NCBI RefSeq assembly: GCF_905147365.1
Contig: NC_056428.1
Location: 12,430,001-12,494,000, forward strand
From: Aricia agestis
Taxonomy: Eukaryota; Arthropoda; Insecta; Lepidoptera; Lycaenidae
Direction: 5' to 3'
Length of the DNA stretch: 64,000 bases
Each line of letters begins with the position of its first letter. Within the stretch, counting starts at the first letter, position 1. Under the pieces are notes generated by a model. The model made no database searches. It was not told the origin of the DNA and was given only the letters and a program-made list of their open reading frames with translations. This document shows positions 41,953 to 59,300 of the stretch, in pieces. The position numbers and the translations under genes were made by a program.

Positions 41953-42185
41953 TTAAGGAGTGAGCACACTGAGACGGGCCGTGCCGGGGCTCAGCGTGCC
42001 AGAACTAATCGCAAAAATCCACCTCCATACGATTTGTATGGAAGCGGATGCGCGTATCGCACACTGTGTCGGGGCGCAGCGGATGGATTCCGCTTCCATA
42101 CAAATTGTATGGAGGCGGATTTTTGCGATGAGCCCCGGCACGCTGAGCCCCGGCACAGCCCGTCTCAGTGTGCTCACTCCTTTAA
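41953..42185. mobile_element. GC-rich fold-back MITE (GTGAGCACACTGAGACGGGC)
   Basis: Inverted arms 41953-42035 and about 42095-42185 share 'gagtgagcacactgagacgg', 'gccggggctcagcgtgcc' and 'atcgcaaaaatcc'. Open frames of up to 143 codons on both strands result from this symmetry. Confidence 0.85.
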
Positions 42186-42189
42186 GGTA

Positions 42190-42350
42190 CGCGCACAGTT
42201 TGTCGGCGCGTGCCGGGGCGGATCGGGGCTCAGCGCAGCGCAAAATGCGCTATAACACACTATTGCCGGGCAGGGCCGCATCGCATTGGCGGATTTTGAG
42301 TACTTTGGATAGCGCCAGTGATGGCTCCAGTGTGACCACTCTTAAATCAC
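42190..42350. repeat. Diverged fragment of the same GC-rich MITE family
   Basis: 'gcgcgtgccggggcggatcg', 'attgccgggcagggccgcat' and 'ccagtgtgaccactct' echo the family. It directly follows the complete copy. Confidence 0.55.
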
Positions 42351-42359
42351 TCGTGAGTC

Positions 42360-43190
42360 GATATATCAAAAACGTTGCTATATTCTACTAAAATCTACTA
42401 GACCGTGTTTTAGCTTCTACCGAAAATCTACCTTTTTAATCAATGTATTCCATAGATGAAGTATTATAGTATAGATGTAGTCTTAGCCCGTCATCGCGTG
42501 GCCATTTTGTGCTTATTTTCATACAAGTAGTGTGCGTATATTTTCTTGAATATTTTTATTTGTCGATTATTTCGAAGCACATTATGATACAGGAAAGAAA
42601 GTCAATTAGTTTATGATATCGATTAACTATAGTTCAAGTGATGAGAATCCGTAAACACACGTAAAAAGCTATGCAATTTTTATAGCCAAATTATTAATTT
42701 ATGTGACATTTTTAGCACTAATGCCTTATATAGCACGAATAAGGGATTAATAAACTTATAAATTATCTTTTTAGCTTACAAAAATACCGATTGAAAAGCC
42801 CAAAAAACGTTGTTCAAAACTTACGTATTTAATGTTAAATCCACGTGTTTGAGGCATTCTTTGACAATTCTCATGGTTTATTATTTAGCGGAACCATAAA
42901 ACTCAATAATATCTAGCATTAAATGTTCACTAAAAACCTTTATTAACACTTTTATTACATGAAATATGCCATCCGACTCCTTTGTTATGTCCTAGTAAGT
43001 AGGATAGAAGGCTCTCTCCAGTATATAGTACCTCAATGATGTATTCTACGTGGTTGAAACTAAAATAAAACCATAGACTTAATATATACAATAAAACTAA
43101 AATGTTTAAAAAAATTTTGGACTACTAAATCGTTCATTCATTTCATTTTTTCATTCATTTGGCCTCAAATTTACCAAAAAGTGTAAATCT
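42360..43190. other. AT-rich intergenic DNA
   Basis: No exon or repeat was recognised. Confidence 0.4.
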
Positions 43191-43194
43191 ATGT

Positions 43195-43375
43195 GAAGTG
43201 TGGTCAACTGGTCACACTGTTGCCGGGGCACAGCGGGTTTGTCGGGCCTTGCCGGGCCTTGTCGCATTGACGGAAATCCACTGCGCCCCGATACAGTGTG
43301 CGATACGCGCATCCGCTTCCATACAAATTGTATGGAGGCGGATTTTTGCGATGAGCCCCATCGCAAAAATGGGGG
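43195..43375. mobile_element. GC-rich MITE family, partial copy
   Basis: 'gtgtggtcaactggtcacac', 'ttgccggggcacagcgggtt', 'cgatacgcgcatccgcttcc' and 'ggaggcggatttttgcgatg' match the family at 41953. One arm is shortened. Confidence 0.7.
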
Positions 43376-44091
43376 CAAATCAGATTTTTTTTATAAGCTA
43401 GGTGTTTTTAAAGAATAAAAAATTAATAATTTTTAGTTGTAAAAATATTGTAAGTACCTATTGCAAACAAATGGCAAAAATTCGTTTTATTATTTTTAAT
43501 TTTTATCGATAAAAGTACTAGATAATATACTTATTAGGGACGTCAACATGATCCAGGGGGGGCAGCTGCCATGATAGATCTACGCGAGAAAAAATGTTTG
43601 TCATGCTAGGGTGAATAGAGATGAAGAGACAAACCATCAAACATCGAGAAAACATGTAGAGTGAGATATCTCGTTGGCGTATGCTAGGTAGGCTGGAGGT
43701 CAGTGCTTGTATAATGGAGATCAGTGTATAGAACACACAGCCATCTGTTGGCCAGGTCTTGAACTTAAGTCTAGTAAAGTTTTGCCAGATAAAAAAACAT
43801 TGTCTATGAATTTTAGTTGTCACATCAGGGAAATGTCCATTGAGGTACTATATACTACTTTATCTATGGAAGTGACATTTGAACATTTGAATCTGTGCAG
43901 TGATGAGTGAACACGTGAGTAATTTGTATTCTGTGGTGAACACTGAACTTTGAACAAATTTAAATTAATAATCTGTGTTCTGAAGTCTGAACAAACGTAG
44001 TGATTATATTCTCTTTGGTCTGAACAGTCAGTTGTCAATTTATCGGTAGGAAATTGTTACAAATTTTTGGCTGAAAACTAAATTTTATAAA
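43376..44091. other. Upstream region of the MCRIP gene
   Basis: This must contain the 5'UTR and possibly the promoter, but I cannot place a start site. No strong TATA box was found at a sensible distance. Confidence 0.3.
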
Positions 44092-49415
<5,324 letters not shown>

Positions 49416-50870
49416 GAGCGGAGACCAGCGTACCGCAGGTCGGGCACATGAAACAACAACTCACAATCAATTGCAGTTTACTAAATTGTGATATTACATA
49501 ATAGATTATATTTTTGTGATGTAATTTTATTGGGCATGATGATAGTCTACACTCTACATGTTCTGATCATATCAATATTATCCAATTTTGTATTAATGCA
49601 TAGATAGCCATTGGCGATTTTGTGTGCTATTGGGGAGTTTTATTCACAAGCAGGTTGACTGTTGTCATAACATTTCTTTTGGGGTTAATAAATAAGTTAA
49701 TGATAACAAAACTGGCATGTCATATTATCATGACTGCAGGAATTCAATGCAATAGCCACAGTGTAAAATAGTGCAGAGTATGCAAGCCTAAATGTAAGTC
49801 AATCACCATGCATTTGTATATTTTATACTGTTAACAGTTAAAACAAATTCCCTGTTAGTACAATGGGCATAATTTAAGTCATCAACAGTAATATTTTAAC
49901 CTTTTTGCTTTTAATTGTCATTTTATATTAAAAAATAATTTATTTTAAAAACTTCTGATATACAATAAAATAATGTCCTCTATATACAATTCTGTAAATA
50001 TATTTTTAATTTAGTAATCTCCAATTGATTGTGGATCTCAGTAGGTAACAGTTACAATAAGATTAAGCTCAATATGTATTGCAATTCAAACTATACACTA
50101 TACAGCATGTATCTGCCTGACGCTAGTTTGCTGTACAACAAATCGGTGCATTTGCCAAAAATTTGGTAGTAAGATAAGCCTAGAGATTTAACTACGTTAT
50201 TTTTCAAATTCAATATAAAACCTATGAAAAATTAAATTAAATTTAAACAATTTTCAAAGCTGGCAAGAGTTTCATACATACTGTATAATACCAATATTCT
50301 TAAGTTTGTTGCTGGTATGAATGTTATTTTATTTACCTAATTTTGTCATTTTACATTGTTATCACACGTTTTTATAAGATGGTTGCTATCTTTAATTCTT
50401 CGTCAGAAATAAATTTACCATAATGATAAAATTCTTGGAATTTGCTGGCAAATACAAAGAATTCATATTGGAATTAAATTTATTTTTGCTTAATTCAGTT
50501 TTTAGTACAATAAATTAATGTACGCGTGTCTTTTGAAAATTTAAACTTCCTATTTAAATTATATCTCTTATTTAGTACCAAAGTCGAAGGCAGCTTTTAT
50601 ACCAGTCATTTTTAATTTTTGGACACATTATCTAGTGTTGCCATTTCATTATCAAAAATACCAATTCACTAGTTTAAATTCTTCATTGTTCTTTTTAATT
50701 TACCGTGTTTCGAAAGTGTGTAGGCGGCATTTGGAAATAGGGTAATTTTATACCAAAGATATAAAACAGTGGATTGCCAAAAGTTTTGCTGTACGCTGCC
50801 AAAAATTTGTATAGAATTTCTTTTATCGCAGTACCTATAATGGTATCTAACTACATATTACTATACATAT

Positions 50871-51033
50871 GTACCATCAAGGAAGTTGATTCCTATGCAA
50901 TTGACAGACCAACGTTATTTGGTCGAATATGTCAATTCAATGTTAGCTGTGATCTGTCAGCTGGGTTTGACGTAACGCAACCAAACTGCTTAGGTCTCCG
51001 ATTTGCATAGGAATCAACTTCTCTGATAGTACA
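50871..51033. mobile_element. Fold-back MITE (GTACCATCAAGGAAGTTGAT)
   Basis: The left end 'gtaccatcaaggaagttgat' and right end 'atcaacttctctgatagtac' are inverted, as are 'tcctatgcaa' and 'ttgcatagga'. A diverged fragment is at about 22765-22805 ('gtactatcaggaaattgatt', 'gaccaacgttatttc'). Confidence 0.75.
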
Positions 51034-52315
51034 AGTAAAATATACCTATATTTGTATGTATATAGGTAAACAACCAATTAGATGTGCAATTTCATATTAT
51101 TTTTTTGCTAATATGAGCCAAATAAGAAAACAATTTTATGTTGAGATGATCTTATTTAAGAAGTTTTATACAGAACCTATATGTATAGTCGAAATAATTT
51201 GTTAGCGGTCGCAGGCGGATATAGCATGACTAATTTATTTAGGAGTCAAACTGCTAAACATATTATTTACTTGACTGTGCAAGTTATTACTTACATTGTT
51301 GCTAAGATGGAATTGTTAATGCAATAAATGTTGATTAGTTTTAGGAATACAAATGTCCACTTTGTTTACTTGTACATGATTTTATTTGAAATTTTTGCAC
51401 CTACATATTTTATTATACACTTGGTTTTCTGATCTCTGTTGTAATTTCAACTAAAATATGAAATAATTTGTATAAAAAATAATTATGTTCCAATTTTAAA
51501 TCTGCAATAATTTAAATAAAAATTGTCCAAAGTATATTTGGTTGCAAAAATAATCATATCTTATACAGCATCAAGGCAATAAAAATGTACTGTCCAACGA
51601 TTAAAACTTAGCATACTTATAAGTGTTTTGTTAGCAAATGGGGATCCATTGTTTTTATAAATCTATTGATGTTTTTGAACAATATTGTATATGTGCACTG
51701 TGCAGCCGTCTAGTTAAATTAGCCAGCCAACTGAATAGCTAGGAACTAAATTATTATTATTTTTAGTAATATTTTATTCAAGATAATTTTTCGTATGTTA
51801 AACATTCTTGTCTTTTCTTGTTCAATTAACATTTTCGTGAATTATGAAACTTGTAGATTTTAAAGTTTAGGCTGGCTGCCTAATTCAAATAAATGGATAT
51901 GGCATATACATTACACGAGTAATGAATTGTTATTGTATTGTAATTTGTAACGGGCAACACTGTTATGCTTGAAGAAAATTGTCTTCCAAGGATCACAGTC
52001 GGAGAGTTTTGTACAAATTTTTGTAATATTGGTTGTATATTTGTTTAATTTCACAGGATCTAACAACACAGTATCGAATCAACTAAGTTTTGTTTTAAAA
52101 ACTTGCATTTTTTTGTGAAATTTGTGGCAATACTAGGTTGAATTTTTAAATGTAATTTTTAGCGACTGTTTTTGTTTCAATATTGTTTATTAGGTAATAT
52201 ATATTGCAGAAAGTGCAAGAACGTGCAAAATATTTTAGAAAGTTTATTTGTATCGTAGTGATAGAACATTTTAGACTGATTTAGTTATATAATGGTTATG
52301 CTTTTGTTGTAGTTG

Positions 52316-52321
52316 AATAAA
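52316..52321 (+). terminator. Candidate poly(A) signal AATAAA
   Basis: AATAAA in 'gttgaataaacaacc' with a G/T-rich stretch about 20 bp downstream. It is the last plausible signal before the SINE at 52585. Confidence 0.5.
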
Positions 52322-52584
52322 CAACCATAATAATTTAAAGTTTCGGTGTCGATTTATTTTAATAAGTAATGCCTGCGATATTTCATGCATTTTACAAGTT
52401 ATTTAGCAAGTAGTTTACACAACCGCAATCAAGATATGAATACGACCAGACCAGATAGAAATGTTTTGTAGACTGTACCATTATTAGTTTACAAGGTACT
52501 ACAAGTAATGCTGTCCAAAACTGCCATTGCCATTCCGTCGTTAAAAATATAATATTGAAGATAAGTATAATAATAATAATATAA

Positions 52585-52849
52585 TATCTATGGACGCTTC
52601 ACACCACGTCAGTCTGGCCCCGTGGTAAGTACCTGATGGACTCGTGTTACAGGTACCACACAACGGAAATATATTTAATACTTTTATACTATACATATAT
52701 TTAAGATATTTATTATATGATACACATATTTAATACACATCCATGACCCAGGAACTTTGGAAACTTTTTTTGTTCCGTTGGCGGGATTCGAACCCGCAAC
52801 CCCCGGCTTGAGCTTCCAACGCGCTCACCACTGAGCCACAGAGGTCGTC
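52585..52849 (-). mobile_element. tRNA-derived SINE, family A (full-length copy)
   Basis: On the minus strand it starts GACGACCTCTGTGGCTCAGT (A box TGGCTCAGTGG), has the B box 'gcgggttcgaatcccgcc' and 'ggaacaaaaaaagttt', and ends 'gaagcgtccatagata'. The tRNA-like head is nearly complete, but it continues into a SINE body instead of terminating. Confidence 0.88.
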
Positions 52850-52992
52850 AAAGTATATGAAAGTTTGAAGTATCTGGTGTATGTTTATATTTCTCTATGG
52901 TTTGAAGTTTTTTTGTTTAATAAGTCATAATAAATTAATGTGCTTTTAAATATTTTTATGAATTTGCTGCGGTTTTTTAATTGATGATTTAA

Positions 52993-53359
52993 ATGCAGAA
53001 GGCAATGATTAAAGATTGTGATCGACTGTTTGCTGGCAACTATAGATGTACACGAGTAAATCAGTTTTCTGTAAGTTTTCTAAAAAAGTGGCGGTTAAAT
53101 GTTCACCTGTTAATATTTTTGTTATTTGGTACCTATTGAGAGAAACTCAAATTCTTTTGCTACTGTTTTCCAGCCCAACCTGACCAGTGTCAATAGCGAT
53201 TATATTATCAAGTGCTTGAAGAGATCTCGGAAGCTGTTGAAAGGCCTAGAACACAGTCTGGTGAAGACCAGGCAGTACGAAGATGCCCTGGCGCGCTGCA
53301 GACGAGACCACGACTGTACACGACATCACTATGGGAAGACCATCAGTGAATATCGTTAA
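52993..53359 (+). CDS. Possible two-exon small gene or terminal exons, function unknown
   Basis: Exon A (52993-53070) and exon B (53174-53359) join in frame across a 103-bp intron with a consensus donor GTAAGT and acceptor TTTTCCAG. The product is 87 residues: MQKAMIKDCDRLFAGNYRC.. and ..DYIIKCLKRSRKLLKGLEHS, YEDALARCRRDHDCTRHHYG, ending ISEYR. It is Cys-, Arg- and His-rich. Exon B uses synonymous codons in a way typical of coding DNA and has no internal stop. I do not recognise the family. The AAG at 52999 follows 'aaatgcag', so exon A could instead be internal with its start further upstream; the MCRIP 3'UTR and a SINE leave little room. It could also be a decayed gene copy. Confidence 0.4.
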
Positions 53360-53399
53360 AGTGACAAACAGCAATGTCGCCCGAGTTTCGTATATTGCG

Positions 53400-53679
53400 C
53401 ATAATATATGAGGAGCATTTTGACGTAGAACTATTCTATGTCCTTTTCCGGGACTAAAAGTCTCCCTATTACCCATACCAAACTCAAATGACTGGAAATG
53501 CACTTCTTTAATATTGTAATTCCACCACCCATACTTACTAAGGGAGACGATTTCCTCGATGAGCCTTACAATAACAAGTAAGGTAATGAAATAACAGTTC
53601 ATACAGGTTAACGGGCAAAATTACCTACATAGCTGTGCACTAGCTGATGGCGCCCGCAACTTCGTTGAGCCAAAATTCG
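53400..53679. other. Helitron-like fragments
   Basis: 53440-53480 ('ctatgtccttttccgggact') and 53640-53680 (CTAGCTGATGGCGCCCGCAA) are pieces of the Helitron family. The latter is a 3' end cut by the next MITE. Confidence 0.5.
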
Positions 53680-53931
53680 TTCTGTGTACGTGTTCCTTGT
53701 AGAGAGTTCACTGTGAAAGTAGCAGCTCTGAAAAGACGAAAAATTTTTTTCACTTTTGTATCCAGGTTAAGGGTCCGAGCGTAACGAGTTTCCCCATACA
53801 AAAATGAAAAAAAAAATGTTGGTCTTTCATCGCTGCTACTCTCACAGTGAACTCTACAAGGTACACGTAGGTACTAGGTACACACCCTAAAGTATTATAA
53901 CTTATTTTTGTTACACCCTGTATAAATGTTT
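53680..53931. mobile_element. Fold-back MITE (TTCCTTGTAGAGAGTTCAC family, copy 2)
   Basis: The same arms as at 3826: 'ttccttgtagagagttcact' and 'cagtgaactct', ending TTGTTACACCCTGTATA. It is inserted in a Helitron 3' end. Confidence 0.8.
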
Positions 53932-53937
53932 CCTACT

Positions 53938-54268
53938 TACGGCCGTTCCCAGTATTCAATCTATCTCTGGTTTGACATACAATGATACAACCGATCGCAG
54001 CTAACATTGAATTGACATAAAATATATGTATCTAATGTCTAACGGCCATTCCCAATATTTGATATATCTCTGGTTTTGCCCTACTAGAGATAGGAATATT
54101 CACATTAGACATTAGAGACATATATTTTATGTCAATTGTGACCTATTCCTATCTCCAGTAGGGCAAAACCAGAGATAGATCAAAAATTGGGAATGGCCGT
54201 TATGTGAGCTATTCCTATCTCTAGTAGGGCAAAACCAGAGATAGATCAAATATTGGGAACGGCCGTTA
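53938..54268. mobile_element. Fold-back MITE (ACGGCCGTTCCCAATATT)
   Basis: The end 'acggccgttcccagtattca' is mirrored by 'aaatattgggaacggccgt'. Two further inner copies of 'agagatagatcaaa..ttgggaa' make a nested or partly duplicated structure. Confidence 0.8.
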
Positions 54269-54817
54269 CAGATCAGAAGAAGTAAGTGAGTCATTACGAC
54301 TTACTAAATAATATTATTAGAATGAAGACCAATATATTATTATGAATGTTGACCATGGGTTAAAGCCGATACCTACTAACTGTGACTTGCTTAATATGGA
54401 AGGTGTATATTTGTTATGTAATTTCTTACCTTTTATAGGTATGTTTCATTGAATATTTTATTAAAATAAAGGAAATACATAATTAAATATGGAGAGTGAT
54501 TATTTAAAACCAGACGTAAGGTACCGCGGCCGTAAGGCACATTTTTGGTATAAAAATTATTCTGTCTTTTACCACAGAATAGATTTTACTGAGACTGAAA
54601 ATACCTTCATACTATCTTACAACAGTACAAGCTTTTACTGAGACTAAAAATACCTTCATACTATGTTAATAGGTATACTTACTATCTATTTAACGGTTTA
54701 GCTGTTAAGGAGTCTGTTAAACCTAGGCTTGCCATCTTTCAGCTTAGTAAGTCTGTCTGTTTGTTTAACAGACTCGTATTTTTAATATTGGACGTGAATT
54801 ACTTGGTTGGCTTGCAC
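54269..54817. other. No recognised feature
   Basis: A short direct repeat ('taccttcatactat', near 54602 and 54651) is the only thing of note. Confidence 0.4.
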
Positions 54818-55170
54818 CAACTAACTTTAACTATAACTGTAATTTTAACTACAATGCAAAATGTCAAATCTTTGGTTACAGTTAAAATTGGACGCCATCA
54901 AGACGCCATATTTAACCATAACCATAGAGCTCGACAGGGTTTTAAATGCACGTGGCGATAAAAGGAACTAACGCTGTCATCATACAAAAACGCCATTTTT
55001 GACAGTTCTCCTTTACCAGCAGCGCCCCCGCCTACGTTCATCTATAACCTTGTTGGACCAGCTGTCATCTGTCAATTTCTCCGGTCAAAGTTAAGGTTAA
55101 AGTTAAATTTAGCCTTAACTATAAGTATAACCATAACTTTAACTTTAACCACGCCTCTGGTGCATCTCTT
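54818..55170. mobile_element. MITE with TTTAACTTTAACC ends
   Basis: The ends contain 'gcaccaactaactttaacta' and, inverted, 'aactttaactttaaccacgc..ggtgc'. The core has 'gaactaacgctgtcatcata' and 'gttggaccagctgtcatctg' as in 12884-13456. It is more compact than that copy. Confidence 0.7.
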
Positions 55171-55204
55171 ATGTACTGTACTTAAATTCATCAAGCCCCA
55201 TACG

Positions 55205-55275
55205 GTCACCGGTGACTGAGACACAATAGAAATTCTATTGTGTCTCGTTTTTCCACGATCGACGGGTTAACCCGT
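55205..55275. repeat. Cluster of three short palindromes
   Basis: GTCACCGGTGAC (55205-55216), a hairpin GAGACACAATAGA..TCTATTGTGTCTC (55219-55247) and ACGGGTTAACCCGT (55262-55275) follow each other. Confidence 0.8.
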
Positions 55276-55544
55276 CCCCGGGTAACCCGTAATAAGGTAA
55301 GGACTTAGGGGGAACTCAAAAGCTTTAGGAAATTTTAAACAAACTTCTGTTATTTAAACATTTTAATTTTAATTTAACTAACTTACAAAACAATAAAATT
55401 GCAATATTTATTATCTTACATAAGAAGAATACATAACAGCAGGTTTCAATTGTGCTTTGCTAGCTGCTGCTCAATTCTTCTGGCTCTCCTCGGCTGACGG
55501 TCTCCATAACTAAACAGAAAAGGAAACTTTATACTATACTATAC

Positions 55545-55770
55545 AGGGTGGAACAAAACTACGTGATATTACTTTAGGGTGTGTATGTGTTCCTTGTAGA
55601 GAGTTCACCGTGAAAGTAGCAGAGCTGAAAGACCAATATTTTCACTTTTGTTATTTGTACGGAAAGGGGCCCCAGCGTCACCAGTCTCCCCATATAAAGG
55701 TGAAAAAAAAATGGTTTTCAGTGCTGACAGTATAGGTAATCTCTACAAGGAACACATAAACTCTCTAAAG
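55545..55770. mobile_element. Fold-back MITE (TTCCTTGTAGAGAGTTCAC family, copy 3)
   Basis: It starts ATACAGGGTGGAACAAAACT, has 'ttccttgtagagagttcacc', and ends near 'ctctacaaggaacacataaa'. The ORF over it is an artefact. Confidence 0.7.
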
Positions 55771-55773
55771 CAG

Positions 55774-55880
55774 GGGTTCCCAAACTTATTTTGTCTACTG
55801 CCCACCTTGAGCATAAATTATGTCTGTCTGTGGCATCGTAGCATCCTGGAAACGGGTGGACCGATTTTGATCTAGTTTAT
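55774..55880. repeat. hAT-like end fused to AACCCCCGAC-repeat fragment
   Basis: CAGGGGTTCCCAAACTTATT is a hAT-type terminus like 22895; it is followed by 'tgtctgtctgtggcatcgta' and 'gggtggaccgattttgatct' of the 26990 repeat. Confidence 0.5.
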
Positions 55881-56029
55881 ACTCTCAATCCCGTTACCTA
55901 TAGCTTCAATAAAAAAAAACGCAACAGACATCTTTGAATTTCTCCGGTTAAAGCTAAAGGACGCCATATTTAACTATAACTTTAACTTTAAAACCAAGCC
56001 CTAGTTTTGTTACACCTGTATAATAATAT

Positions 56030-56345
56030 TATACATTTTAATAGCGAGTTTACATTATTCCAATCCAGTGGTCAAATCTAGCGCTGGATTTTTACTAGAA
56101 TAATGTAATACATCTAGCTAGCGCTATATAATATATAATAACAGCTGTGTGGGAGCTCCTGTACATTTTCTTTTCCAGGGACTCAATTAAGTATCAAACT
56201 CAATTAAGTAGCAAAATCGGTTCAGCGGTTTTCGCGTGAAGAGGTGACAGACAGACAGACACACTTTCGCATTTATTTTATTTTTATTTATTTAGGAAAA
56301 CTTACAGCAGTACAGCTAGATATAATATTAGTATGGATTTTTGTA
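56030..56345. other. 3' flank of the acyltransferase gene with Helitron-like fragment
   Basis: 56215-56336 ('cggttcagcggttttcgcgt', GACAGACAGACA, 'ataatattagtatggat') is a minus-strand Helitron 5' end remnant. Confidence 0.5.
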
Positions 56346-56395
56346 ATACCTTTTACTGAGACGCCAATAAGTTGTGCTTGAGCCATCTTCATCAA

Positions 56396-59300
56396 TCACT
56401 CGACGTACTTGCTATGTAGTCTTCCTATCTCCTCCACCATTCCATCCAGAATCAAACCGAGTTTGTCAGAGCTGGGGACCACCGCGCTGTCGGCCATGGC
56501 AGCCAACCGTAAAACTCCTCCGTAGCAGAGCGCTGTTACTCCTAAACCTGTATTTAAAATCTGTTTAGATGTCTGCCAATATGGTTTTTAGGTCAGGGAT
56601 TAAAACTTTAGTTGGAGGCGCTAGTTTACTATAGTTCAATAATATTAATGTCTCTAAAAGGACAGACTAGTTTCTTATAAAATAATATGTCATTTTTCCT
56701 CTAGTCATACCTAAACAAGTTACTTGCTTAGTACTAAGGCCCCGTCCGCTCTGCGAATTTTCACCGCGCGATGAAAAAATCCGCGCGTTTAAAATTTGCA
56801 GTGCGGTGGCGGTTGCCCAAAATCTTCAAAGATGTCGCGTCACACAGGGACTCCTGACTTTTGTTAGTTAGGTAACCGTTCTGTTCTTTTTTCGAAGAAC
56901 AGAACGGTTCGTTCTTTTTTGTTGAAGGCTCTATCTCCTATTCTTGTACTCAATCGCATTATTTTTATAAGTTTTAAAACTTTTACGAAAGTTTCACATA
57001 CCTGTAGTTCCATTATTCGGTATAAAAAATACCAGCGACTTCAAATCACCACCAGCAATGCTAATTCCGTGAGGACCAGGCATATTGCTGAACACCATCG
57101 TGGCCTGGCTGCTGGTGAACATGGGCTGGAGTACATCCCTCGGCAGCACTCCACATACCTTCAGGAAATAGTAGTTCGTCTGAAAATAAACGCTGGTTTA
57201 GCAAACAGCTTTAGTTGGAAAACAGAATGAAATTTGCAAAAAAATTTAGTTATTAGTAGATGGAAGAATTCTTGCCGGCAATATTTTAAGTTGGTATTAG
57301 ATAGATATAATATTAATTTATCTTGTCTAGAATCAGATTAAAAAATATATTGTCTTTGAAATAAGTATATAGGTTTGACCATATTGCTACGTCTTGTTCT
57401 AATAGAAAAATTGTGAAGAATTTTCATATTTTGATCAGTTACAAGTTACTTAAATTGTCTGTCTTATTAGATAGGGTACCAAAATGATAAAATATTCTTA
57501 CCAACGGATCCGCACTATTTCTCAACCCCTTGAAACGATCTCTTACATCAAACTCGTCTCCTCTAATGGGTAGATCTAATATACTTACGGTAAAATCGTT
57601 TTCAAACCTAACACTATCGTTATAATCTATCTTTTTAAAACGTATCGGTAATATTACGGCTACATTGTCTGGAATAGGTATAATTGAATCCATTTCTTCC
57701 TAAAAAGAAGACATTATAAACTTAAGCGCCTGATCAGTTTTTATAGCAATGTTTCATAATAGATATTCCTGTGTTTAGGGTTCCGTACCCAAAGGGTAAA
57801 AAAGAGACCCTATTGCTAAGACTTCGATGTCTGTCCATCTGTCCTTCTGTCCCTCTATCCGTCTGTTCGTCTGTCTGTCTGTGTGTCTCCACTCTTCATG
57901 CTGTAACTCAAGAACCGCTATAGCTAGACTTCTGAAATTTTCACAGATTGTGTATATCTGTTGCCGCTATAACAACAAATACTAAAAACAAAATAAATTA
58001 AATATTTAAATATTATTCCCATACAATTAACGTATTATTTTGATATTTTTTTCTCGATATCAATAACGGCTAACTATAGGTACCTACATATTAGATAGGT
58101 ACTTGAAATATTCACGAAATACTCAGTTTTATTTGTTCTTTATTAATTTATAATAAAACTAAAATAATTGAAATAATTAAGGGGGAGTATACAAAATGTA
58201 TCGGAGCATACAAATAAAACAATTTTCAGCCCGTTTTTGCTCTATTGTGGTACGGAACCCTTCGTGCTCGAGTCCAACTCGCACTTGACTGATATTTTTA
58301 TTTTTAGTAGAAACGATGAAATCTCCCAAATTCAAAAGCATTTTAACTAACCTTCAAGAAAAACCGTTTAAGTCCATGCGAGAGTGCAGTTACCAAAATG
58401 TCCGAAAAGTTGAAACTTTTACCCGCAACCTTTATCTCTTTGATCATGTCAAAAAGATTCTCTTGCGTTTCTATCCACTTGTAAACCTTCTTCCCTAGGA
58501 GTTTCTGGCCATGCAAACTGCTTATATCTGGATCTCTCAGTATTCCATCGATAAAGCAAATCGGTATTTCACACAGCTTCAATAGCATCTCTAGCATATC
58601 AGTGACGGACATGACACTGCGCAACTTGTATGTTTCGGGCATACAAAGCAGTGTCGGTTCGTTTTTTTTCTCATCAGCCAGAACCTGGCATAAAAACTGC
58701 ACTAAAGCAACTCCATCACCAACGGAATGGTGTATCCTAAATATAATGCCGTAGTCTCCTTTCTCGTTATTGTCGCTATTATTAATCCTATTACTAGTCA
58801 CTAGTATTTGAAATAGACCTTCATCGTTAAAGGGTAAAGATTCATATGATAATTCTGACATTACTTCTTCTAGATCTTCTACGCTTAGCTCCTTATGATT
58901 ACATACGCTAACCAATCTAACGTACTGATCTAAGTCTACGTATGGGGATCGTCGCCAGTAGTAGAAACCGTAGTCTTCATTTCTTCTGTAGAATATCTTT
59001 TCTATCTCTGCGTTTGTTACGATGCCTTGTAGCTTATCTTTTACGTGTTCTATCAATATTTCAGCAGAATCTGCTTCTATGATGCCGAGAATATTGATCA
59101 CACTTTTACTCGCATCGTCTTCTAGACTCCAGAATACGTCGAAGCTGTCCAGGAAGCTCACGAAATGATGATCCTTAAGTCGTATCACTAAAGAGCATAT
59201 CCCCTTGTAGAATATTGCGACACAGAAGAATAGTATTACCCAGGGCAATGACAGCGATAGAATTACCAAGAGTGTCGCTCTCAGCATCACCCTTCTGTTC

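Larger units (their letters stand above)
49416..52345 (+). other. Probable 3'UTR of the MCRIP gene
   Basis: The AT-rich DNA after the stop has no other gene signal. The best poly(A) signal is AATAAA at 52316-52321, followed by 'tttcggtgtcgattt'. A 2.9-kb 3'UTR is inferred from this; earlier weaker signals (for example AATAAA near 49687) could give shorter forms. A fold-back MITE sits inside at 50871-51033. Confidence 0.45.

Noticed and set aside
41878..42391. Overlapping frames of 96-143 codons on both strands
   Set aside because: They lie on a GC-rich fold-back MITE, and the symmetry opens frames on both strands.
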